DNA of 64,000 nucleotides. Origin: Margaritifera margaritifera (lineage: Eukaryota > Mollusca > Bivalvia > Unionida > Margaritiferidae). The DNA lies in assembly GCA_029931535.1 (NCBI GenBank), contig JAQPZY010001610.1, forward strand, positions 4,997,501-5,061,500, given 5' to 3'. Below are positions 1 through 12,400 of this stretch, piece after piece (the stretch's first letter is position 1; the number at the start of each line of letters is the position of its first letter). The notes beneath the pieces are model-generated. The model searched no databases. It saw only the letters and a program-made list of their open reading frames with translations, and was not told the DNA's origin. Position numbers and translations under genes: made by a program.

Positions 1-284
1 AGAAGGAAAGTAATATTTAACATCACAATTTCAAAACATTTAAAATTTAAAAAAAAATAGTTTTGAATAAATATTCCTCTGTCATTTGAAAACATAATCA
101 CACTAAATTCAGTGAATGTATACAAATGTATATGTTCTGGTGACCCATGTCAGGGACTTTTGATGGAACGTTTTGTTTTGATTTTATGGCTTTTCAAGTA
201 TATAGACTAAATAATTTTAAAAGTACCATCCATGAAATTTGAAATCTGTGTAATTTTAAATCTAAGCAATATATTAAAAAATAT
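1..284. other. AT-rich non-coding DNA
   Basis: No open frame, RNA gene or repeat stands out. It lies left of the satellite array and is probably intron of the TRAF2-like gene, because the RING exon expected for that family is not in the window. Confidence 0.5.
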
Positions 285-3200
285 TCCTAACATGGTTAAT
301 AATTCCTATGTAGGTCTATAATATCACACATAAAATCCCTAACACGGTTTACTGATTTCTATAATATCACACATAAAATCCCTAACACGGTTTACTGATT
401 TCTATAATATCACACATAAAATCCCTAACACGGTTTACTGATTTCTATTTAGGTCTACAATATCACACATAAAATCCCTAACACGGTTTACTGATTTCTA
501 TGTAGGTCTATAATATCACACATAAAATCCCTAACATGATTTATTGATTCCTATGTAGGTCTACAATATCACACATAAAATCCCTAACACGGTTTACTGA
601 TTCCTATGTAGGTCTACAATATCACACATAAAATCCCTAACACGGTTTACTGATTTCTATTTAGGTCTATAATATCACACATAAAATCCCTAACATGATT
701 TATTGATTCCTATGTAGGTCTATAATATCACACATAAAATCCCTAACATGATTTATTGATTCCTATGTAGGTCTATAATATCACACATAAAATCCCTAAC
801 ATGATTTATTGATTCCTATGTAGGTCTATAATACCACACATAAAATCCCTAACACTGTTTACTGATTTCTATGTAGGTCTATAATATCACACATAAAATC
901 CCTAACACGGTTTACTGATTTCTATAATAACACACATAAAATCCCTAACACGGTTTACTGATTTCTATATAGGTCTATAATATCACACATAAAATGCCTA
1001 ACACGGTTTACTGATTTCTATAATAACACACATTAAATCCCTAACACTGTTTACTGATTTCTATATAGGTCTATAATATCACACATAAAATCCCTAACAC
1101 TGTTTACTGATTTCTATGTAGGTCTATAATATCACACATAAAATCCCTAACACGGTTTACTGATTTCTATGTAGGTCTATAATACCACACATAAAATCTC
1201 TAACACGGTTTACTGATTTCTATATAGGTCTATAATATCACACATAAAATCCCTAACACTGTTTATTGATTTCTATATAGGTCTATAATATCACACATAA
1301 AATCCCTAACACGGTTTACAGATTTCTATAATAACACACATAAAATCCCTAACACTGTTTATTGATTTCTATATAGGTCTATAATATAACATATAAAATC
1401 CCTATGACGGTTTAATGATTTCTATATAGGTCTATAATATCACACATAAAATCCATAACACGGTTTACTGATTTCTATGTAGGTCTATAATATCACACAT
1501 AAAATCCCTAACATGGTTTACTGATTTCTATAATAACACACGTAAAATCCCTAACATGATTTACTGATTTCTATATAGGTCTATAATATCACACATAAAA
1601 TCCCTAACACAGTTTACTGATTTCTATGTAGGTCTATAATATCACATAAAATCCCTAACACGGTTTACTGATTTCTATAATAACACACATAAAATCCCTA
1701 ACATGATTTACTGATTTCTATATAGGTCTATAATATCACACATAAAATCCATAAGACGGTGTACTGATTTCTATGTCGGTCTATAATATCACGCATAAAA
1801 TCCCTAACATGGTTTACTGATTTCTATATAGGTCTATAATATCACACATAAAATCCCTAACACGGTTTACTGATTTCTATAATAGCACACATAAAATCCC
1901 TAACACTGTTTACTGATTTCTATATAGGTCTATAATATCACACATAAAATCCCTAACGGTTTACTGATTTCTATAATAACACACATAAAATCCCTAACAC
2001 GGTTTACTGATTTCTATAATAACACACATAAAATCCCTAACACTGTTTATTGATTTCTATATAGGTCTATAATATCACATATAAAATCCCTAAGACGGTT
2101 TACTGATTTCTATATAGGTCTATAATATCACACATAAAATCCATAACACGGTTTACTGATTTCTATGTAGGTCTATAATATCACACATAAAATCCCTAAC
2201 ACGGTTTACTGATTTCTATAATAACACACGTAAAATCCCTAACATGATTTATTGATTTCTATATAGGTCTATAATATCACACATAAAATCCCTAACACAG
2301 TTTACTGATTTCTATGTAGGTCTATAATATCACATAAAATCCCTAACACGGTTTACTGATTTCTATAATAACACACATAAAATCCCTAACATGATTTACT
2401 GATTTCTATATAGGTCTATAATATCACACATAAAATCCATAAGACGGTTTACTGATTTCTATGTCGGTCTATAATATCACGCATAAAATCCCTAACATGG
2501 TTTACTGATTTCTATATAGGTCTATAATATCACACATAAAATCCCTAACACGGTTTACTGATTTCTATAATAGCACACATAAAATCCCTAACACTGTTTA
2601 CTGATTTCTATAATATCACACATAAAATCCCTAACGGTTTACTGATTTCTATAATATCACACATAAAATCCTTAACGGTTTACTGATTTCTATATAGGTC
2701 TATAATATCACACATAAAATCCCTAACACGGTTTACTGATTTCTATATAGGTCTATAATATCACACATAAAATCCCTAACACGGTTTACTGATTTCTATA
2801 TAGGTCTATAATATCACACATAAAATCCCTAACACGGTTTACTGATTTCTATATAGGTCTATAATATCACACATAAAATCCCTAACACGGTTTACTGATT
2901 TCTATATAGGTCTATAATATCACACATAAAATCCCTAACACTGTTTACTGATTTCTATATAGGTCTATAATATCACACATAAAATCCCTAACGGTTTACT
3001 GATTTCTATAATATCACACATAAAATCCCTAACGGTTTACTGATTTCTATAATATCACACATAAAATCCCTAACACGGTTTACTGATTTCTATATAGGTC
3101 TATAATATCACACATAAAATCCCTAACACTGTTTACTGATTTCTATATAGGTCTATAATATCACACATAAAATCCCTAACGGTTTACTGATTTCTATAAT

Positions 3201-5719
3201 ATCACACATAAAATCCCTAACGGTTTACTGATTTCTATAATAGCACACATAAAATCCCTAACACGGTTTACTGATTTCTATATAGGTCTATAATATCACA
3301 CATAAAATCCCTAACACTGTTTACTGATTTCTATGTAGGTCTATAATATCACACATAAAATCCCTAACACGGTTTACTGATTTCTATAATAACACACGTA
3401 AAATCCCTAACATGATTTACTGATTTCTATATAGGTCTATAATATCACACATAAAATCCCTAACACGGTTTACTGATTTCTATGTAGGTCTATAATATCA
3501 CATAAAATCCCTAACACGGTTTACTGATTTCTATAATAACACACATAAAATCCCTAACATGATTTACTGATTTCTATATAGGTCTATAATATCACACATA
3601 AAATCCATAAGACGGTTTACTGATTTCTATGTCAGTCTATAATATCACGCATAAAATCCCTAACATGGTTTACTGATTTCTATATAGGTCTATAATATCA
3701 CACATAAAATCCCTAACACGGTTTACTGATTTCTATAATAGCACACATAAAATCCCTAACACTGTTTACTGATTTCTATAATATCACACATAAAATCCCT
3801 AACGGTTTACTGATTTCTATAATATCACACATAAAATCCCTAACGGTTTACTGATTTCTATATAGGTCTATAATATCACACAAAATCCCTAACACGGTTT
3901 ACTGATTTCTATATAGGTCTATAATATCACACATAAAATCCCTAACACGGTTTACTGATTTCTATATAGGTCTATAATATCACACATAAAATCCCTAACA
4001 CGGTTTACTGATTTCTATATAGGTCTATAATATCACACATAAAATCCCTAACACGGTTTACTGATTTCTATATAGGTCTATAATATCACACATAAAATCC
4101 CTAACACTGTTTACTGATTTCTAAATAGGTCTATAATATCACACATAAAATCCCTAACGGTTTACTGATTTCTATAATATCACACATAAAATCCCTAACG
4201 GTTTACTGATGACTATAATATCACACATAAAATCCCTAACACGGTTTACTGATTTCTATATAGGTCTATAATATCACACATAAAATCCCTAACACTGTTT
4301 ACTGATTTCTATATAGGTCTATAATATCACACATAAAATCCCTAACGGTTTACTGATTTCTATAATATCACACATAAAATCCCTAACGGTTTACTGATTT
4401 CTATAATAGCACACATAAAATCCCTAACACGGTTTACTGATTTCTATATAGGTCTATAATATCACACATAAAATCCCTAACACTGTTTACTGATTTCTAT
4501 GTAGGTCTATAATATCACACATAAAATCCCTAACACGGTTTACTGATTTCTATAATAACACACGTAAAATCCCTAACATGATTTACTGATTTCTATATAG
4601 GTCTATAATATCACACATAAAATCCCTAACACGGTTTACTGATTTCGCTGTAGGTCTATAATATCACATAAAATCCCTAACACGGTTTACTGATTTCTAT
4701 AATAACACATAAAATCCCTAACATGATTTACTGATTTCTATATAGGTCTATAATATCACACATAAAATCCATAAGACGGTTTACTGATTTCTATGTCGGT
4801 CTATAATATCACGCATAAAATCCCTAACATGGTTTACTGATTTTTATATAGGTCTATAATATCACACATAAAATCCCTAACACGGTTTACTGATTTCTAT
4901 AATAGCACACATAAAATCCCTAACACTGTTTACTGATTTCTATAATATCACACATAAAATCCCTAACGGTTTACTGATTTCTATAATATCACACATAAAA
5001 TCCCTAACGGTTTACTGATTTCTATATAGGTCTATAATATCACACATAAAATCCCTAACACGGTTTACTGATTTCTATATAGGTCTATAATATCACACAT
5101 AAAATCCCTAACACGGTTTACTGATTTCTATATAGGTCTATAATATCACACATAAAATCCCTAACACGGTTTACTGATTTCTATATAGGTCTATAATATC
5201 ACACATAAAATCCCTAACACGGTTTACTGATTTCTATATAGGTCTATAATATCACACATAAAATCCCTAACACTGTTTACTGATTTCTATATAGGTCTAT
5301 AATATCACACATAAAATCCCTAACGGTTTACTGATTTCTATAATATCACACATAAAATCCCTAACGGTTTACTGATTTCTATAATATCACACATAAAATC
5401 CCTAACACGGTTTACTGATTTCTATATAGGTCTATAATATCACACATAAAATCCCTAACACTGTTTACTGATTTCTATATAGGTCTATAATATCACACAT
5501 AAAATCCCTAACAGTTTACTGATTTCTATAATATCACACATAAAATCCCTAACGGTTTACTGATTCCTATAATAACACATAAAATCCTTAGCATGATTTA
5601 TTGATTCCTATGTAGGTCTACAATATCACACATAAAATCCCTAACATGATTTACTAATTCCTGTGTAGGTCTATAATAACACACATAAATCCCTAACATG
5701 ATTTAGGTCTGTGATATCA
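285..5719. repeat. Satellite array, 53/50/43/40-bp monomers with ~1.17-kb higher-order period
   Basis: About 5.4 kb of tandem monomers. The full monomer is 53 bp, for example between CCCTAAC starts at 2721 and 2774. A common form lacks 10 bp around TAGGTCTA (43 bp), and either form may also lack CAC after CCTAA (50 or 40 bp). Private variants recur at fixed spacing. CACGTAAAAT lies at about 1541, 2229, 3397 and 4563 (steps 688, 1168, 1166), and GTCGGT/GTCAGT at 1775, 2463, 3631 and 4795 (steps 688, 1168, 1164). Blocks of many monomers were therefore copied together. Both edges are more diverged. No long open frame is present. It probably lies in an intron of the TRAF2-like gene. Confidence 0.97.
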
Positions 5720-6306
5720 AAGATTTTGAATAAAATATGGCAAATAGCATTTGAGATATAATTGTTTAAAATTATGTTGAATTTTTGTCGAAAATTTAAA
5801 TTTGAAAAAGAATAAGGTCTCCTTAAGGAAGTTAATGCTCGATTGAAATGCATTCTTCTTTTCAAGACCTACACAAATATATATACTTTTGAATGTCTCC
5901 ACAAAAGGAAATAAATGCTGATGAAAAAAAGACATTACCTATCATGGAGGGGCAAATATTGACCTTGCCATACATCCGAAGGCGTTTGGTCACATTAAAA
6001 AATATCATGGTGATTAATTAGATCAAGGAGGAGTATAGATCCACTTATTGAGGGCATGTATCAGAAATGAAAAAAATTCAGAGCAGAAAATTTCTTTAGT
6101 AAATTAAGCAAGGAAAATGAGTTTGCAGAAATGTTTTTCATGGCAAAGACTATGATGTCAGATAGAAAATGTGTATGCACATTTTGTACATAACTAATTT
6201 GCATAAAATTTAGAATGCAAATATGCTACATTAACAGAATTGGTGACAATTTACAAAAAATAGAAATGTTTATTAATGAACACAGACTGTAATGACTTGT
6301 GTAGAT
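5720..6306. other. Intronic DNA, nothing recognised
   Basis: Short overlapping open frames here (near 5671-5935) are AT-rich and have no recognisable domain. No repeat was seen. Confidence 0.5.
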
Positions 6307-6410
6307 AATGAATACTCACTTTTCTGTTTGCAGATGTACCCTGATAATGCAGTCAAGTAATGAATACTCAGTGTTCTGTTTGCAGATGTATCCTGATAAT
6401 GCAGTCAAGC
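6307..6410 (+). repeat. 52-bp tandem duplication of an intron-exon junction
   Basis: 6307-6358 and 6359-6410 are near-identical copies with few substitutions. Each holds the end of an intron (CTGTTTGCAG) and the first bases of the zinc-finger exon. Using the downstream AG gives the open exon from 6386. Using the upstream AG (exon from 6334) reads eight codons in the same phase and then hits TAA. The downstream acceptor is therefore probably the functional one. Confidence 0.93.
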
Positions 6411-6484
6411 ATGAAATGAGTCGTATGAAAGTGAGATGTTTGAACACAGGCTGTTCCTGGCAGGGATACTTCAGGGAGTATGAG
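6386..6484 (+). CDS. TRAF2: TRAF2-like exon: first zinc-finger segment
   Basis: 33 codons, phase 0 at both ends, acceptor TTTGCAG before 6386 and donor GAG/GTAAAA. The peptide starts MYPDNAVKHEM and contains a C-x4-C pair (RCLNTGC) followed by SWQG and REYE. This is the usual start of the first TRAF zinc finger just after the RING. It joins in phase to the next exon, where DHASHC supplies the His/Cys ligands that close the finger. The acceptor region is duplicated just upstream. Confidence 0.9.
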
Positions 6485-9400
6485 GTAAAAAAATTATTCC
6501 AAATAACTTGTGTTTTGTATAACACAGTCTTGACTAGGGCTGCTCCAGATGTGTGTGTGTGTGTGTGTGTGTGTGTGGACACGCACACATGTTCATGTGC
6601 GTGTGTCTGGAAGGCTTTTAATTACATAAAAGTGGATGATGGACTGTTCTACTGACCAGGCCAATAAAAATTGATTAGTGGTTGAGTTTTAGAAACTCTA
6701 AAGAACCTCCATTATAATGTTTGATACAAACTTTAACCTGGTATGATATAGCTGCTGATAATGCTGAAACTGTGATACTAGTATTTTACCAGTACATTAC
6801 AGCTGTAGTGTCACTAATATTGCTGCAAATCACAGTACAGAGTTCCCATTATAATAGTATTTTACAATATGATACTTATACATACTTATGCTAATTTTCA
6901 TTTGTAAGGCTTATAATTAGCTTTATCTGTCCATATTACAAGTTTTGCACTTGCTGTCTAGAAATTACAGTACACACAGTGGTTTTTCGATTGTCCAACC
7001 TGAACCATCGATGTGGACACTGGCAGCAAGGGTTTAAGCAGATTTGAGTGTTCACTACACCTGGTGGTCGCCTATTCTATATCACAAAACTCCATCACAG
7101 ATTTATAGCAGCTGTAGTGATTTTTATGGATTTGATTGCACCTGCTATGGGATTTATAGTTATCAGGAGCAAATTCAGAAAGCCTTACTAAAGGAAGCTT
7201 TAGAAGCTATCATTTTTTGGTGACTTTAACACTGACTACATGAAAACTCCATTAAAATTTATAAATTGTTTCAAAACTTACAGCTTTACCCAAATAATTT
7301 ACACTCCAACTAAAGTAACAGATAAAAGTGCTACTATCATTGATCATGTCTGTACTAATAAACCTGAGAATATAAGTGAAACTAATTTGCCAGTGTATGC
7401 AATGAGTGACCACTGTCCGGTCTGTATAACTAGGCATGCTTCCAAACTGGTTAATTATGGACATCACATTGAAACACAGTGCCTGGAATTTAATCAGTTT
7501 GATGAGGAAAAAGTGATTAAATGATTTAATTTGCAAAGCATTCCACTCAGTTAGCAAAATAGCTGATGTCAACACTGCCTTAGACACATGGTATCTATTA
7601 TTAAATACAGTCTTTTAAACTTTTGATTAAGGTAGTGTTCTGTTGGTAAAGAGATCCCACTTTCCCTCCATGGTATCTAATTAATGTGCATGCATTGTTA
7701 TGTGTGATTTTTTTTCTTTCTCGCATTCTTTATGGGCATTCCATTGGCACAGTTGAAAACCATAATCATGGACGATACCAGATTATAATTTAAATTGCAT
7801 GAGAATGTGAGAGACAATTCTGCAGCTGGCTTTTCTGAAGAAGTACAAATATGGAACTTTTTGGAAATGATAATGTTCTTAATGCTAGTTAGCATACAAC
7901 TTTAAAAAACATTATGCACCGACTATCATAGCTCAGGTAAGATATCATTGCTGACCTTCATTACCTAACTGTATTGCTGTGACTGTTTGGTAGCAGCAAT
8001 AAAACTTAATCTGTCCACTATGTGTCCGTCATTAACAAGGTTGTAAAAAAGTAACAATGACCACAGTGCCAGGCATGTGGTGGATACAGCATAGACGGAT
8101 TAAATGCCCACTGCAACAGCATGGTTTTTCCGAAAAATGTGTTTACTGTAAATATATGTATTCCATTGTCATAATCAGCTGTAGATATTATACAGTTTGA
8201 AAATCTAACCAATGTGTAAAAATTCATCAATTTTGTAAACTTGTAAGTGTGAATGATCTTAGAAAATTTCATCATGCTGTATACTCTAATACATAAATAC
8301 ACTATTGTGTTGTATCATGTGTATTGCCACCCAAAGATCACAATTACAGAATATTTAAAAACTCTGGCTACTTTTCAATGCTTGCCATTTCTAATCCTTA
8401 TGCTTTTTATTGCATGGGTCCGCTTTCTCTGGGATCATCTCTCTTCCCTTGACCCAGGGGTTGTAAGCCAAAATCTGTTACTTATTTTATGTGTCCTTTT
8501 TACAATAACTATGTTTTCCCTCATGTGAACCTGAATGGAAGGGCCCCAAACCTATACTCCTCTTGCAGATGGGTATTGAATGGGTGACCTTTTATTATCA
8601 AGTTTAATGAATTTCCTCCCAGTCAGAGTTATGGACACACAGATGAATGGATAGACAGTATATCACACTCTCTGCCGCTAAAGTCGGAGGATAAAAATAT
8701 TGATGCTGTTGATGTATTGTTCTATTGTTACAGATTTCCTTGTACATAGGAATATCAGTTAAATAATTTTATTGTATTGACATCACTGTGCTTTGAACAT
8801 TTATCTGTAAATGAAAATAATCTCTAACTTATTGTTTTGTTTCTGCACAACTGTGCTTGTAACATGCTACACTGATCCAAAATATTTAATTTCATTGTAT
8901 TACCATTGCATATGGTCACCCACAGATGATACTATGCCCAGTGGTTGAGTGCTTCTTTAGATAAGTCTAATTAGGCAATGGTTGCAGCAGTTTTTAAAAA
9001 AAATATTATTACTTATGCATTTAATTAAAATAGTTGATCTTGTGTTCAGTTTTACTAAACATGTAGTAGTGGCAAAAGATGAAGAAAAAAACAAGGCTTT
9101 TTTTTATCATGTTAAAAATTTTGCATCTTTAGGATCATGCCTCCCATTGCCAGTACCAGGTGGTCCAGTGTCCACAGTGTGGGAATTTAATGACCAAGTT
9201 GGAGCTGGGGAAACACAGGACAAAAACGTGTGCTAAAAAGCTTGTTGCCGGCAAACATTGTGATGAGCTGATTACCAATGCAGAGGCGTCGGTAAATAAC
9301 CTCCCTGATACTTTTTAGTGTGTATGTGCATGTGTATGTGTGTGTGTGTGGGGGGGGGAGGATGTAAGTGCCTATTAAACAAGGGGTAAGTTTCATATGT

Positions 9401-12400
9401 TGCTTGCACCAGCATCAGTATGAAGTCTTATTTTTAAGGAAGATTGATAAACTCAGTACAGTACAACACAGTAGAAACCTGGATACAGTGCATTTATGGT
9501 TAGTACTCGAGGAAAGTGAATATGAAATGCAATATTTACACAGATATGCTTCTCGGGTGTGCGATTGCGTGAATCGCACAACATTGCTATGAATTCGCGC
9601 ATTTGGAAAGCAGTGATGCGCAAGAACTCCCGCAACTTGCTTCAAAGTCGCGCATATAGAATATGTACTATGTGCGGCAGTATACAAACGTTATTTGTAA
9701 CTGTTAACTGTTAAGATAAATTGAATAAATAAGAGTTGAAAAATAAATTCAAAAGTCAGGATATTTTTTTTCTTCACAATACCTCTTTCCATTCCGAAGT
9801 CTGCAGATGTACGGTAAGACAAAAGGATACTTGGAAATCCCGGTAATTATTTATAGCCAAAACACGTGTATTCTATGTGGGGGTACTGCAGTTGATACCC
9901 TTTCCTCTCATTTGCGCATGCGCTAACTTTGGTGCATTTCTGGAATGTGTAATGAAGCATGGCAGGACGTAAGATTACCAATTTTTTCAACGTCAAGTTA
10001 GTGGTGACGGGAATGTGGAAAGTGAACTTCAAGTCAGTGGTGGCAGGAATGTCGAAAGTGAACTTCAAGTCAGTGGTGGCGGGAATGTGGAAAGTGAAAA
10101 GGAGAATGAAAAAAGTAGTGGAGTTTCTCATGAAACGGAGGATGATAGGTCAAAAACAATGTCAGGTGCCGAGTTAGATGTACTGCCAAAAAAGAAACCG
10201 AAATATGAAACAAAGTTTCAGAATTCTTGGTTGTCAGAGTACAAATAGTTACAACACAGCACCAAGACAGTAGGTATGTTCTGTGATATTTGCAAAAGTT
10301 GTGGGAAAAGTAACCCGTTTACATTGGAAATGGGCTGCTTGAATTTTAGGACTTCGACTCCTAAACGACATGCCGAGTCACAGGATCATATCCAGGCATT
10401 AAAAGCTAATGCACTCAAATCGGACTTTCAAATCTTGTTTTGGAGCAGAGATATCCAAGAGACAATACCTTTCATCTGTGGAAAATTGTACACAACAATC
10501 ATAAAGAACAGTTTCCCAACTTGTGCAAACTGGCTAAGCTAGCTATGGATATGCCCCTTCAGACAACAGACTGTGAAAGGGGGTTGTCAGCACAGAACAA
10601 TATTCACACACAGAAACAGATTAAGCCCAGAAACAATCAATACATTAATGCTTATACAAGTAGAGGGAAAATCTTTCGAAGATTTTGATTTTGATAGAGC
10701 CTTAACAGAGTGGCGCAGGAAGAAAGAGAGACGGATATTTAAGTGTTAGGTAAATATTGAACTATGTACTTTTCCTCCCCCCCCCCTTTTTTCTTTCTAC
10801 TCCCCCCTTATTTTGGAGACAATTGGGGAGCTCCCCCCTTAAGATGAAATCCTGGCAGCATCCCTGTTTACATTGTACATACAATAGTTAAGATTGAATA
10901 ATGGATACAACACAGTAATATTGCTGAACCCTAAGGAGTTCATTATGAATGATTTTTACATCCATATTAATCTTCTATATATTTAACTGTTCTGTATAAA
11001 ATGAACCAAACTCGTAATTTTGTTCCTGTTTGAATTGGATGTTTATTATTATAGGACTATATCTGGTTAGCTGTGTGCAGAGCACAAGGGAAGTTGTTTC
11101 AACTTTAAAAAACCTTTAAAACAACTTTAAAAGCAAAGTTCTGCACTGACTACCATAGTTCTGGTATGTGCAGTACACACATCGCATTTTTGGGAAAATC
11201 CACATTCCCATGGTGGATCTTAATCCTTTTCATACTGTGTCCATCATGGACCGGATATAGTGGTCATCGAGGATTGTTCACATCATGGCTTGTATTGGAC
11301 AGATTAAGTTTTATTGCCCATTTGAAAGTTGCAGCAATATAATTATGTAATAGTGGACACCCACTACTTCACGTGGAACTTACCTGTTGGTTCAGATATA
11401 GTACACAGTGCAGAATGCTCTTTTTAAGTTGTACACAATGCCGTTTAATATTCAAAGACTCGCCCACTAAAACGCATTCACATACGTGTATTGCAAGAGA
11501 TGAAAGATACATTTCCGAGCAGAGAGTCATGAGACTATTTAGGTGCTTCACAAATTATACAAAGTCTATTTATAGAAAGTTTAATGAGAGAGAGTGAGAT
11601 TCTGTTTTAAAAAAAACAAAAGGAAAAAGAAATCACACATAAATACACGTATTTAGCAGGTTTTATTCCATTATTAAAATAAAAGAATGCGAGAAATGCT
11701 GTGATTGATTTATTCATTCCCCCAGTTACATTAGAATTGTTTGCTTAACATGTTCCCATGCAATGAAATATACACAGCACTATCCAATATACAACCTCTA
11801 CTAGTCCAGCCTGTTTAGTACTTGTGACTCAAATATACTTGTCCATGCGACACATTTTCTCAGGAACTAGACACGTGTTTACTTTTACTGTAGACCTACT
11901 GTTTTTACTCGGACTCTACGAAGCACTTGATGCTGCATTCTATGACCAACAGCTTAAAAAAATATACTTAGGATTACTGGTTTGGTCATGAGATTAATAC
12001 CAAATGGATGGATGAAAGCAATAAAGAAGTGTAATCACTTAAAAAGTTAAACTTGTATGTATTATTTTCAGTTAGTGCAGATACAATTTATTTGGAACAA
12101 TACATTCTTTCATTCCACATGATAAATACTGCAAACTGTCCCCGAATGTCAAGCGAATATTGTTTATCAGTTTAGTTACTAATTTGTTACATTTTGACCT
12201 AATTATCCTTTTTAAGAAGTTGATGTGAATACAAATAAAACATTTTGTTGCCAAAGAACATGGATCCAAATGCGTATTTATACTGGGTTTAGCAATTAGG
12301 CCAACAATGTGAAATTACTGAATCATGACCATAATCGCCTAAACAGCACTGCAGTAGATACGATTGCATTTACTGTACAATAAAAATAGCCTCCAGTTTT

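Noticed and set aside
285..5719. Possible CRISPR-like regular repeat
   Set aside because: Monomers are directly joined with no unique spacers, and the genome is eukaryotic. It is a satellite.
7996..11317. Exact 21-bp inverted repeat (7996-8016 and 11297-11317) as ends of one large transposon around the hAT remnant
   Set aside because: Nearby sequence is also similar in direct orientation (7916 and 11142), and the second TRAF exon lies between them. Fragments of a dispersed repeat are more likely.
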